This document shows, in pieces, positions 23,668-32,864 of a DNA stretch of 33,105 nucleotides (within the stretch, counting starts at the first letter, position 1; each line of letters begins with the position of its first letter). Both the position numbers and the translations under genes were made by a program. The notes under the pieces are model-generated. The model saw only the letters and a program-made list of their open reading frames with translations, was not told the DNA's origin and did not search any database. The stretch is from Paracraurococcus sp049315625 (lineage in GTDB: Bacteria > Pseudomonadota > Alphaproteobacteria > Acetobacterales > Acetobacteraceae): NCBI GenBank assembly GCA_049315625.1, contig JBMOJU010000013.1:1-33105 (forward strand), given 5' to 3'.

Positions 23668-25278
23668 ATGCGGGTGCTGAGCCTCGCCTTCGGGCCGGAG
23701 CGCAGACGCCTGGCGGGGATCGCGCTGCTCACCGCCGCGCTGATGGCGAGCTTCGGGTTCGAGGGCCCGATCGTCGCCAACAGCGTGGCCGCCGCGGAGC
23801 TCGGCCAGACCAGGCCGGGCCTGGCGCTGGCGCTGCTGGCGATCGCCGCGGTCTATGTCTGGACCGGGATCGTGACGGTGCGGCGGGTGACGGACAACCT
23901 GCTCGCCGCCGTGGCGCGGGCCCGCTGGCGGCTGATCGAGGCGACGGTGCGCGCCGACCTTTCGACGGTGGAGCAGGCCGGCGCCGAGAACCTGCTCGCC
24001 GCCCTGACCGTCGCCCCCAACGACGTGCTGGCCGCCGCGCCGCTGCTGGCCCGCGCGATGCGCACCGGCTGCTACATCGCCGGCACGCTGATCGTGCTCG
24101 CGCTGCTCGACTGGCAGCTCCTGGCGCTCATGGTCGGGATCCTGGTCGTGGTCTTCGCCACGGTCGCCGCCAACCAGGGCGTGGTGATGCGCGCCCTCGG
24201 CGAGGCGGCCGAGCTGGAGATCCGCACGCGGCAGGACCTGCGCGCGATGGTGCTGGGCTTCAAGGAGCTGCGCCTGAACGAGGGGCGGCAGGCGGGGCTG
24301 CTGGCGCAATTGCAGGCCCGCACGGAAGTGGCGCTGGCCGCGCTCGCCCGCGCCGGCCGGCTCGAAGCCCTGGGCTTCGTGTTGCAGGCGAGCTCGATGC
24401 TGGTGGCGAGCGGGATCTGCATCTTCGTGCTGCCGAAGCTCGTGCCCGGCCTCGCCACCATGCCGTTGATCGCGGCCGCGGTGCTGATGTCCAATATCTC
24501 GCTGGCCCTGGTGCGCGACGTGCCGCTGCTGAACCGCGGCGAGGCGGCGGTGGAGGGCATGGAGCGGCTGTTCGGCGCGCTGCGCCCGGAACCGCGGCCG
24601 GAGCCACCCGCTACACCACCGGACGCCCCGGCAGACGCACCGTCGGACGATTCCGGTCTCTGCCTCGATGGCGTCTGCTACCAGTATCCGGGGATGGAGG
24701 ATGAGGCGCGGTTCGCCTTCGGGCCGATCAGCGCGCGCTTCGGCCCGGGCACCATCACCTTCATCCGCGGCGGCAACAGCGGCGGCAAGACCACGCTGGT
24801 CAAGCTCCTGGCCGGGGTCTACACGCCGGAATTCGGCAGCATCAGCCTGGCTGGCCAGCCGATGCCGCCGCAGGGCCTGCGCGAGGAGGTCTCGGCCATC
24901 TTCGCCGATCCCTACCTGTTCGAGCGGCTCTACGGCTGGCCCGGGGCGGACCCGGCGATGGTGAACGACCTGCTGGACCAGATGGGGATCGGCGCCCGCA
25001 CCCGCTTCGTCGATGGCCGCTTCACCAATACCGGCCTGTCCACCGGCCAGCGCAAGCGCCTCGCCTGGGTGGTGGCGATGATCGAGGGCCGGCCGATCCT
25101 GCTGCTCGACGAATGGGCCGCCGACCAGGATCCGGAATTCCGCGAACACTTCTACCGCGTGATGCTGCCCGGGCTGCGGGCCGCGGGCCGGACGGTGATC
25201 GCGGTGACCAATGACGACCGCTACTACGACGTGGCCGACCAGCTGCTCCGCATCGAAGACGGCATGCTGGTGGCATGA
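23668..25278 (+). CDS. ABC exporter of the SyrD/PvdE (cyclic peptide transporter) type, first copy
   Basis: A 536-aa half-size transporter with the membrane domain first (about 1-320) and an ATPase domain after about 330. The Walker A region is GGNSGGKTT (368-376), the signature is LSTGQRKRL (from 457), and Walker B with the characteristic DEWAADQDPEFR starts at D481. This combination is typical of the exporters of pyoverdine, syringomycin and similar non-ribosomal peptides. A Pro/Ala/Asp-rich linker (about 310-335) joins the halves. GGAGG sits 7 nt before ATG 23668, which settles the start despite an open frame upstream. The stop overlaps the next ABC gene by ATGA, so the two halves probably form a heterodimer. 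Confidence 0.93.
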   Translation: MRVLSLAFGPERRRLAGIALLTAALMASFGFEGPIVANSVAAAELGQTRPGLALALLAIAAVYVWTGIVTVRRVTDNLLAAVARARWRLIEATVRADLSTVEQAGAENLLAALTVAPNDVLAAAPLLARAMRTGCYIAGTLIVLALLDWQLLALMVGILVVVFATVAANQGVVMRALGEAAELEIRTRQDLRAMVLGFKELRLNEGRQAGLLAQLQARTEVALAALARAGRLEALGFVLQASSMLVASGICIFVLPKLVPGLATMPLIAAAVLMSNISLALVRDVPLLNRGEAAVEGMERLFGALRPEPRPEPPATPPDAPADAPSDDSGLCLDGVCYQYPGMEDEARFAFGPISARFGPGTITFIRGGNSGGKTTLVKLLAGVYTPEFGSISLAGQPMPPQGLREEVSAIFADPYLFERLYGWPGADPAMVNDLLDQMGIGARTRFVDGRFTNTGLSTGQRKRLAWVVAMIEGRPILLLDEWAADQDPEFREHFYRVMLPGLRAAGRTVIAVTNDDRYYDVADQLLRIEDGMLVA

Positions 25279-26936
25279 GCAGGATCGCCGCCGGTTCGGT
25301 CCGCGCCGGCGCCGGCAGCATCCGGCTGCTGCTGCGGAGCGCCGGCCCCCTGGCCTGGCTGGCGGTGCCGCTGACGGTGGCGGCCGGGCTCAGCCATGCG
25401 CTCGTCGCCGTCGGGATCGGCCTCGGCGCGGAGGCGCTCGAGGAGTCCTCGCTGAGCTGGTCCTCGGCCGCCTTGTTCGGCCTGGCGCTGGCGGTGATGG
25501 CGATCGTGTCCGTCGCGGCGCAGCTGCTCGGGCAGCGCGTGCTGGAGCGCATGGCCGCCACCGCGACGACGCGGATCGCCGAATGCATCGGCGGCAGCGA
25601 GCTGGCGACGATCGAGGCCCTGGGCGGGCTGCGCATCGTCGACAGCGTGTCCCGCAACGTCGCCGCCTTGCGGCGCGGCGTGCATGCGACGCTGGGCCTG
25701 ATCTATTCGATCGCCCAGCTGGCCGGTCTGCTCGGCGCCCTGGCGCTCTACGCGACCCCGACGATGCTCCTGCTGACCGTCGTCGTGCTCATCGGCTTCC
25801 AGGTGCAGAACCGGCTGCGCGCGCGCTATGTCGGCGTCGCGCAGCAGGCCGAGGCCGCCGACGCCAGGGTCGCGCACCTGTCGCGCCACCTGGTGGGCGG
25901 CTTCCGCGAATTGCTGACCAGCCAAAGGCGCCGGCAGGATTTCATCGCCAACGACCTGGAACCGGCGGCGAAGGAGCTGGGCCCGCAGCGCAGCCTGGCA
26001 CAGGCCACCGCGATCCAGGCCGGCGTCGCCACCGCCGTCGCCCTGGCGCTGGTCCTGGTCGCCGCCTTCGTCGCGCCGCTGATCGGGCTGACCAGCGGCA
26101 TCGCCCTCGCCGTCTTCGTCTCCACCCATGCCTATGATGCCCTGCAGGGCGTCGTCACCTACCTGCCGATGATCGGCACCGCCGGCGAGGCGATCGTCCA
26201 GCTCGATGCCCTGTCCGCCGATCTCAAGCCGCACCGGCGCGGCGCGGCCCGCGGGCGGCCGATGCGGGATTTCCGCAGCATCGCCTTCCAGGGCGTCGCC
26301 TACCGCTACGCCGGCGAGGATGCGCCGACGCTGGGCCCGTTCGACCTGGCGCTGCGGCGCGGCGAAATCGTCTTCGTCACCGGCGGCAATGGCAGCGGCA
26401 AATCGACCTTGATGAAGCTGCTGACCGGCCTCTATCTGCCCTCCGCGGGGCTGGTGCTGATCGACGGCAGCGCCTGGCATATCGAGGACCAGCGCGGGCT
26501 GTTCGCCTCGGTCTTCACCGACTACTTCCTGTTCGACGGCGTCGCCGACAGCACAGCCTTCGACCCGGACCGCGCCGCGGCGCTGCTGGCCAGGCTGCAA
26601 TTGGCCGCGCATGTCCGGGTGACCGAGGGCGGCTTCGTGGCGGCCCCGCTCTCGGCCGGCCGGCGCAAGCGCCTCGCCCTGGTGCAGGCCATCCTGGAGG
26701 ACCGGCCGGTCCTGGTCCTCGACGAATGGACCGCCGACCAGGACGCCGATTTCCGCGCCGAGTTCTTCGACCGCCTGCTGCCCGAGCTGAGGGCGCAGGG
26801 GATGACCATCATCGCGGTGACCCACGACGAGCGGTTCTTCGACCGCTGCGACCGCCTGCTGCGGGTCGCCGATGGCCGCATCCTCGAGGAGCGGATCCTG
26901 ACCGGTGCCTGGTCGGCCTCGGGGACCGGCGCCTGA
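25275..26936 (+). CDS. ABC exporter of the SyrD/PvdE type, second copy
   Basis: A 553-aa half-size transporter, paralogous to the gene before it and overlapping it by 4 nt. Membrane helices fill about 1-320. The Walker A is GGNGSGKST (370-378), the signature is LSAGRRKRL (459, with Arg in place of the usual Gln), and Walker B is followed by DEWTADQDADFR (from D483) and a His switch in VTHDE. The first copy has VTNDD at the switch, so the His is missing there. This asymmetry is common in heterodimeric ABC exporters, where one ATP site is weakened. It is the last gene of the biosynthetic operon. Confidence 0.93.
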   Translation: MSRIAAGSVRAGAGSIRLLLRSAGPLAWLAVPLTVAAGLSHALVAVGIGLGAEALEESSLSWSSAALFGLALAVMAIVSVAAQLLGQRVLERMAATATTRIAECIGGSELATIEALGGLRIVDSVSRNVAALRRGVHATLGLIYSIAQLAGLLGALALYATPTMLLLTVVVLIGFQVQNRLRARYVGVAQQAEAADARVAHLSRHLVGGFRELLTSQRRRQDFIANDLEPAAKELGPQRSLAQATAIQAGVATAVALALVLVAAFVAPLIGLTSGIALAVFVSTHAYDALQGVVTYLPMIGTAGEAIVQLDALSADLKPHRRGAARGRPMRDFRSIAFQGVAYRYAGEDAPTLGPFDLALRRGEIVFVTGGNGSGKSTLMKLLTGLYLPSAGLVLIDGSAWHIEDQRGLFASVFTDYFLFDGVADSTAFDPDRAAALLARLQLAAHVRVTEGGFVAAPLSAGRRKRLALVQAILEDRPVLVLDEWTADQDADFRAEFFDRLLPELRAQGMTIIAVTHDERFFDRCDRLLRVADGRILEERILTGAWSASGTGA

Positions 26937-26939
26937 GGC

Positions 26940-26968
26940 CGGCCCCGACCGCAGGATGCGGTCAGGCC
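26940..26968. terminator. Hairpin between convergent genes
   Basis: GACCGCA (26947-26953) and TGCGGTC (26957-26963) pair with a 3-nt loop, and outer GGCC blocks can extend the stem. It lies immediately after the second ABC gene and covers the stop of the convergent small membrane protein gene, so it may end transcription from both sides. No U-tract is present. Confidence 0.4.
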
Positions 26969-27138
26969 ACCGTCGGGCGGCGATCGGAGGCCATGATGAG
27001 GAGCACGCCGATGATCGGCGTCAGCAGGATGCTGCCGAAGAAGTAGCCCCAGGCGCCGAATTTCCGCCGACGGCCGATGAAGCCCACGAGGGCCGCGACA
27101 GAAACATATAAAATCACTAACAGAACGATCGGAAGCAT
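26962..27138 (-). CDS. Small two-helix membrane protein
   Basis: A 58-aa protein beginning MLPIVLLVILYVSVAALVGF, followed by a short basic loop (GRRRKFG) and a second helix (YFFGSILLTPIIGVLLIM). GGAG lies about 7 nt upstream of ATG 27138. The layout resembles small hypothetical membrane proteins with an R/K-rich loop and a Leu-Thr-Pro-Ile motif; the function is unknown. It is convergent with the ABC exporter gene and divergent from the metallochaperone gene, so it is probably a separate unit. Confidence 0.7.
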   Translation of the reverse strand: MLPIVLLVILYVSVAALVGFIGRRRKFGAWGYFFGSILLTPIIGVLLIMASDRRPTVA

Positions 27139-27541
27139 GGCAGGTCTCCGGGGACGGCCAGTTTGCTACCGTTGATTAGCCCAGCATCATGGTCTTTGCA
27201 CCCCCGGCGCGCAGGTCGGGGCGCCGCAGGACAGCGCGTCCCATCGGCCGGGCCGCAAGGGCAGGCGGAGGACGGCACGCCGGCGACCCTGGCGCCGCGC
27301 CGAACGGTCGATCGTCGCGGGAGGACGACGGCACGCCCCACCGGGCCGGCAGGCAACAATCGGCGATAACGTTTCTCATGCGTAAAGCAGGGTAAATCTC
27401 TCGTAATCATGAAGGAAAATCCGCGCGTTATGACGCTTTCGTGATGTTCGGCCGCAACTTGCGGGGCCGTTGGAGTGACTCGGCACACACTAACAAGTGT
27501 GTTACGTGTTGCCACAGGCGGGAATCGGGAGAGGTGCCGGG
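27139..27541. other. Intergenic region before the metallochaperone operon
   Basis: About 400 bp. The left part (27170-27350) is GC-rich and holds no gene I can support. The right part (27360-27460) is richer in A and T and probably contains the promoters; I find no convincing -35/-10 pair and no clear Zur palindrome. Confidence 0.4.
27485..27502 (+). promoter_or_regulatory. Perfect 7-bp hairpin upstream of the COG0523 gene
   Basis: ACACACT (27485-27491) and AGTGTGT (27496-27502) with an AACA loop, about 40 nt before the GTG start. It could be a regulator site or a 5'-leader hairpin. Confidence 0.3.
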
Positions 27542-28582
<1,041 letters not shown>

Positions 28583-28593
28583 GAGAACTTAGG

Positions 28594-29622
28594 ATGGAGA
28601 ATGAACAGAACCGCGGCGTGACCCGTCGCCGCATGGTCGGCGCCGGTGCGGCGCTGATCGGCTGGGCCGCGATCCCGCAGGCCGAGGCGGCCAATGCGCC
28701 GGCGAAGGTCACGCCGGCGGCGGGCGACATCGTGGTGACGCTGATCGGCACCGGCTCGGTGGTGCCGAACGACGTGCGCTACGGCAATTGCACGATGATC
28801 CAGGCCGGTGGCCTGACCCTGCTGATCGATGCCGGCCGCGGCTGCGCCGTGCGCCTGACCCAGGTCGGCATGGCGATGGGCAAGATCGATGCGTTCTTCC
28901 TGACGCATTTCCATTCGGACCACGTCATCGGCCTGCCCGACCTCTGGATGACCGGCTACCTGAAGCCCGATTTCGGCCTGCGCAAGAGCTCGATGCTGAT
29001 CAATGGCCCGGTCGGCACCGTGCATCTCGCCAACACGATGCGGGACGCCTTCAAGGACGACGTGCGCATCCGCATGGCGGACGAGAAGCTGGCGGACGAC
29101 GCCACCCGCGTCACCGGCAATGAGTTCTCCACCGACGGCGTCATCTTCAACCGCAACGGCGTCACCGTCACCGGCTTCGAGGTCGACCACGGCCCGCTGA
29201 TCAAGCCGGCCGTTGGCTACCGCGTCGACTACAACGGCCTCGCCGTGCTCGTCTCGGGCGACACCCGCTTCTCCGAGAACCTGATCAAGCACGGCGCCGG
29301 CTGCGACGTCATCGTGCACGAGGTGGCCGTCGCCTCCGAGAAGATGGAAGAGCGCGACCAGCTGGTGATGAACCACCACACCTCGCCGGAGGAAGTGGGC
29401 ACGGTCTTCACCCGCACCAAGCCGCGGCTCGGCGTGTACAGCCACATCGTCGATCTGCTGAGCGATCAGCGCGACGCCGTCGGCGTGCGCGAGATCCTGC
29501 GCCGCACGCGCAAGACCTGGAACGGCAAGGCGATGGTCGGTGACGACCTGACCCGGATCATCGTCAGCAAGCCGGCGATCACCGTGCAGAAGTTCAACCA
29601 CGCCAAGGGCGGCTACGCCTGA
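28594..29622 (+). CDS. Exported metallo-beta-lactamase-fold hydrolase (RNase Z-like subgroup)
   Basis: A 342-aa protein with a twin-arginine signal (TRRRMVGAGAALIGWAAIPQ). The metal-binding core is LTHFHSDH (H105, H107, D109, H110), with later ligand candidates in VSGDTRF, IVHEV, MNHHTSPEE and YSHIV, an order seen in RNase Z and arylsulfatase-like MBL enzymes. Export makes an RNA substrate unlikely, so an arylsulfatase, phosphodiesterase or lactonase activity is more plausible. AGGAG overlaps the stop of the metallochaperone gene 11 nt upstream, so translation may be coupled. The metals could be inserted before Tat export. Confidence 0.9.
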   Translation: MENEQNRGVTRRRMVGAGAALIGWAAIPQAEAANAPAKVTPAAGDIVVTLIGTGSVVPNDVRYGNCTMIQAGGLTLLIDAGRGCAVRLTQVGMAMGKIDAFFLTHFHSDHVIGLPDLWMTGYLKPDFGLRKSSMLINGPVGTVHLANTMRDAFKDDVRIRMADEKLADDATRVTGNEFSTDGVIFNRNGVTVTGFEVDHGPLIKPAVGYRVDYNGLAVLVSGDTRFSENLIKHGAGCDVIVHEVAVASEKMEERDQLVMNHHTSPEEVGTVFTRTKPRLGVYSHIVDLLSDQRDAVGVREILRRTRKTWNGKAMVGDDLTRIIVSKPAITVQKFNHAKGGYA

Positions 29623-29634
29623 TCACGCCGCAGC

Positions 29635-29663
29635 GGCCCTCGCCCCGGCGACGGGGCGGGGCC
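29635..29663 (+). other. Strong intergenic hairpin between the MBL and outer-membrane genes
   Basis: A 12-bp stem with a single T bulge: GGCCC/GGGCC and CGCCCCG/CGGGGCG around a GCGA tetraloop. There is no U-tract, so it may protect the upstream mRNA or reduce readthrough into the porin-like gene rather than stop transcription fully. Confidence 0.45.
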
Positions 29664-29714
29664 GACCCACTGCGGATCCCTGCGTTTGACCAGACAGGAT
29701 GAAAGAGGAGTCTC

Positions 29715-30632
29715 ATGAAGCTGACCAAGGCATATGCCGCGGCCTTCGCCGTGGCGTTGTTCGCCACCCACGACGTGTCCGCGCAGAATGTCCGCGCGGC
29801 CTCGCCGGTCGACACCACGCCGCCCGTGGAGGAGCTGAACCCCTACAGCCGTGACACGCAGGTGTGGTACCGCGTCCAGCCCTTCTCGAAGGAGCCGGGC
29901 ATCAACAATCCCAGCAACCCGAAGCAGGGCAAGGACATCACCAAGCAGCTCCTGCACTTCGAGCACATCGACACCGGCGGCCTGATCTACAACAGCATCA
30001 GCGTCACCGCGCTGTTCTCGAACAGCGCCGATCCCAACAAGGGCGGCGCTTCGGGTGCCCAGGAAATCTACGCCACCTACCGCGGTGACATCAGCGCCGC
30101 GAATTTCGGCTACCAGCGGATCAGCTTCCCCGGCGTCAAGGACGTGCAGTTCGAGTTCGGTGGTGACCTGAACGCGAAGAACACCGCCTACGCCCCGGGC
30201 CGCCGTTTCCTGCTGGTCGGCCCGAACTTCGTGTTCGACGTGCGTGGCTCGGTCAACCTGGCCATCCACTTCGCCAAGGAATGGAACAACAACGGCTACC
30301 TGGGCAGGACGGACAGCTACAATCCGACCTTGAACACCGAGCTGTCCTACACCCAGCCGCTGGAATTCACTGGCCTGCCGCTCCGCCTCGAGGGCGTGTT
30401 CAACGTCACGCTGCCGAAGGGCACGGACGTCGCCGGGAACAAGACGCGCACCGAGTACTACAGCTACAACAGCTTCATCATCGATCTGGGCGAGCTGGTG
30501 AAGTGGCGTCCGCACACGCTTGACCTGTTCACCGGCGTTCAGCTGTGGGTGAACAAGTTCGGCCTGTCGCAGAAGAATGACGGCGGCGCCTTCGAAGTCG
30601 CCCCGTATGTCGGCATCGGCATCCACTTCTGA
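29715..30632 (+). CDS. Outer-membrane beta-barrel protein (Tsx-like channel candidate)
   Basis: A 305-aa exported protein with signal peptide MKLTKAYAAAFAVALFATHD, then VSAQ. The mature part has alternating aromatic and polar strands (LLVGPNFVFDVRGSVNLAIH, LDLFTGVQLWVNKF) and ends in GIGIHF, the terminal Phe expected by the barrel assembly machinery. It shows some general similarity to Tsx-type nucleoside channels, but I cannot confirm the family. GAGGAG lies 5 nt before ATG 29715. It follows the MBL gene after a 92-nt gap with a hairpin and may supply substrate uptake for it. Confidence 0.75.
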   Translation: MKLTKAYAAAFAVALFATHDVSAQNVRAASPVDTTPPVEELNPYSRDTQVWYRVQPFSKEPGINNPSNPKQGKDITKQLLHFEHIDTGGLIYNSISVTALFSNSADPNKGGASGAQEIYATYRGDISAANFGYQRISFPGVKDVQFEFGGDLNAKNTAYAPGRRFLLVGPNFVFDVRGSVNLAIHFAKEWNNNGYLGRTDSYNPTLNTELSYTQPLEFTGLPLRLEGVFNVTLPKGTDVAGNKTRTEYYSYNSFIIDLGELVKWRPHTLDLFTGVQLWVNKFGLSQKNDGGAFEVAPYVGIGIHF

Positions 30633-30641
30633 GCCCATACC

Positions 30642-30674
30642 GCGGGCGCCCGGCCAGTCCGGGCGCCCGCTTTT
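30642..30674 (+). terminator. Rho-independent terminator after the barrel gene
   Basis: A perfect 12-bp stem (GCGGGCGCCCGG at 30642-30653 with its complement at 30659-30670), a 5-nt loop and a following TTTT. It ends the plus-strand operon 10 nt after the outer-membrane gene. Confidence 0.92.
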
Positions 30675-30686
30675 CCATGCGTCTCC

Positions 30687-30706
30687 CCGCGGCCCTGCGG
30701 CCGCGG
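30687..30706 (-). terminator. Hairpin downstream of nrdA
   Basis: CCGCGGCC and GGCCGCGG form a perfect 8-bp stem with a 4-nt loop, 45 nt after the nrdA stop on the minus strand. There is no clear U-tract, so this is a weak call. Confidence 0.35.
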
Positions 30707-30751
30707 CGTTCACTCAGGCCGTGCCGATGAGGGCGCAGCCCGGGCCGCCGG

Positions 30752-32644
30752 TCACTGACACGCCAGGCATTCTTCGTAATCCGTGCTCGCGCCCGCCTTC
30801 GCCAGGATCGCCTCCGGCCGCACCTGCGGCACATGCGCCGCCATCACGTCGCCCTGCCCCACCACCTTCTCGCTGATCGTGTCGGCCCGCTGGATCGACA
30901 GGCTGCGGCAGTAGTACAGCGACTTCACGCCGCGCTTCCACGCCATGACATGGATCTGGTGCAGGTCGCGCTTGTGCACGTTGGCCGGCAGGAACAGGTT
31001 CACCGACTGGCTCTGGCAGATGTAGGGCGTGCGGTCGGCCGCATGCTCGATCACCCAGCGCTGGTCGAGCTCGAAGGCGGTGCGGAAGGTCGCCTTCTCC
31101 TGCTCGGTCAGGAAGTCCAGGTGCTGGACGCTGCCCTTGCTGACCGTGATCGTGGTCCAGGTGTCGGCATCGTCGCGGCCGTGCTTCGCCAGCACCTTCT
31201 TCAGGTACGGGTTGCGGACGATGTAGCTGCCCGACAGCGTCTTGTGGTTGTAGACATTGGCGGCGATCGGCTCGATCCCCGGGCTCGCGCCGCCGCAGAT
31301 GATGCTGATCGACGCGGTCGGCGCGATCGCCATCTTGTTCGAGAACCGCTCCATGAAGCCGTATTCGGCGGCATCCGGGCAGGGCCCGCGCTCTTCCGCC
31401 AGGATGCGGCTGGCCACATCGGCCTGTTCGCGGATGTGCTTGAACATCCGCTTGTTCCAGACCTTCGCCACCACGCTCTCGAACGGCACGTTCAGCGCCT
31501 GCAGGAAGCTGTGGAAGCCCATCACGCCCAAGCCCACCGAGCGTTCGCGCATGGCAGAATACTTCGCCTTCGCCATGCTGTCCGGCGCGGTGTCGATGAA
31601 CTCCTGCAGCACGTTGTCGAGGAAGCGCATCACGTCGGGGATGAAGCGCGGATTGTCCTTCCACTCGAACCAGGTCTCGAGGTTGAGGGAGGACAGGCAA
31701 CACACCGCGGTGCGGTCGCGGCCATGCTGGTCGCGCCCGGTCGGCAGGGTGATCTCGGAGCAGAGGTTGGAGGTCTTGACCTCGAGCCCCGCCAGCTTGT
31801 GGTGCGCCGGCATCGCCCGGTTCACCTGGTCGGAGAAGATCAGGTAGGGCTCGCCGGTCTCGATCCGCGCCGTCAGGATGCGGATCCACAGCGCGCGGGC
31901 CGAGATCTTCTTGACCAGCGCGCCATCCTTCGGGCTGGTCAGCGCCCAGTCCTCATCGGCCTCGACCGCGCGCATGAAGGCATCCGGCAGCAGGATACCG
32001 TGGTGCAGGTTCAGCGCCTTGCGGTTCGGGTCGCCGCCGGTGGGGCGGCGGATCTCGATGAATTCCTCGATCTCGGGGTGGGAGACCGGCAGGTAGCAGG
32101 CCGCCGAGCCGCGCCGCAGCGAGCCCTGAGAGATCGCCAGGGTCAGCGAATCCATCACCCGGATGAAGGGCACGACGCCGGAGGTCTTGCCGTTGCGGCC
32201 GACCTTCTCGCCGATGCCGCGCAGATTGCCCCAGTAGCTGCCGATGCCGCCGCCCTTGGCCGCCAGCCAGACATTCTCGTTCCACAGGCCGACGATACCG
32301 TCCAGGCTGTCGGAGGCCTCGTTCAGGAAGCAGGAGATCGGCAGGCCCCGCGTCGTACCGCCGTTCGAGAGCACCGGCGTCGCCGGCATGAACCACAGCT
32401 TGCTGATGTAGTCGTAGATCCGCTGCGCATGCGCCGCATCGTCGCCGAAGGCGCTGGCGACGCGGGCGAACAGATCCTGGTAGCTCTCACCCGGCAGCAG
32501 GTAGCGGTCATCCAGCGTCGCCTTGCCGAAATCGGTCAGCAGCGAGTCGCGTGCCCTGTCCACCTGAACCTGATGATGCCCCGCCAATTGCACCGCATCG
32601 AACACGGTCACATCCCCCTCAATCCCCCGGACCGGAGCATGCAT
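30752..32644 (-). CDS. nrdA: Ribonucleoside-diphosphate reductase large subunit, class Ia
   Basis: A 630-aa catalytic subunit that makes dNDPs from NDPs with the NrdB radical subunit, which is not in the window. Catalytic features are visible: Cys105 in PISCF, the Asn-Cys-Glu triad in NLCSEI (N293, C295, E297), the partner Cys in VCCLSSLNLE, the radical-relay tyrosines YYC (577-578) and the C-terminal redox pair CLAC (626, 629). It is about 130 residues shorter than E. coli NrdA because the N-terminal ATP cone is missing, so dATP feedback inhibition through that site is not expected. AGGAA precedes ATG 32644 and two NrdR boxes lie upstream. Confidence 0.96.
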   Translation of the reverse strand: MHAPVRGIEGDVTVFDAVQLAGHHQVQVDRARDSLLTDFGKATLDDRYLLPGESYQDLFARVASAFGDDAAHAQRIYDYISKLWFMPATPVLSNGGTTRGLPISCFLNEASDSLDGIVGLWNENVWLAAKGGGIGSYWGNLRGIGEKVGRNGKTSGVVPFIRVMDSLTLAISQGSLRRGSAACYLPVSHPEIEEFIEIRRPTGGDPNRKALNLHHGILLPDAFMRAVEADEDWALTSPKDGALVKKISARALWIRILTARIETGEPYLIFSDQVNRAMPAHHKLAGLEVKTSNLCSEITLPTGRDQHGRDRTAVCCLSSLNLETWFEWKDNPRFIPDVMRFLDNVLQEFIDTAPDSMAKAKYSAMRERSVGLGVMGFHSFLQALNVPFESVVAKVWNKRMFKHIREQADVASRILAEERGPCPDAAEYGFMERFSNKMAIAPTASISIICGGASPGIEPIAANVYNHKTLSGSYIVRNPYLKKVLAKHGRDDADTWTTITVSKGSVQHLDFLTEQEKATFRTAFELDQRWVIEHAADRTPYICQSQSVNLFLPANVHKRDLHQIHVMAWKRGVKSLYYCRSLSIQRADTISEKVVGQGDVMAAHVPQVRPEAILAKAGASTDYEECLACQ

Positions 32645-32658
32645 GTTGGACGGTTCCT

Positions 32659-32674
32659 ACACAAGATATTGGAG
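32659..32674 (-). promoter_or_regulatory. NrdR box 1 upstream of nrdA
   Basis: ACACAAGATATTGGAG is a partial match to the NrdR consensus acaCwAtATaTwgtgt. It lies 15 nt before the nrdA start and exactly 32 bp from the second box, the spacing known for paired NrdR sites. Confidence 0.6.
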
Positions 32675-32690
32675 CGAGAGAGCCAGTCTA

Positions 32691-32706
32691 ACACCATATC
32701 GGGTGT
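32691..32706 (-). promoter_or_regulatory. NrdR box 2 upstream of nrdA
   Basis: ACACCATATCGGGTGT is a strong palindromic match to the NrdR consensus, with ACACC and GGTGT arms. Paired with the box at 32659-32674 it predicts repression of nrdA by the ATP/dATP-sensing regulator NrdR. Confidence 0.75.
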
Positions 32707-32864
32707 CCGGTTGCAAAAAATCGCAGCGGTAGAAGTCCAGGAAAACGGCCGTTGTTCTTTATATGTTCGCCTATAGGGCCGTGATCGCCGGCCGGCCGTC
32801 AAGCCTTTCCTGGGCGCCTTCGGGGGGAGGATTCGCGCCGCCGCGGGGGGACGACGCGGGCCGG

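Noticed and set aside
27360..27470. Zur box for the metallochaperone operon
   Set aside because: GTTAT-like fragments occur, but no palindrome close to the known Zur consensus could be found.
30833..32776. 647-codon plus-strand frame opposite nrdA
   Set aside because: Antisense shadow; nrdA on the other strand has every catalytic residue.
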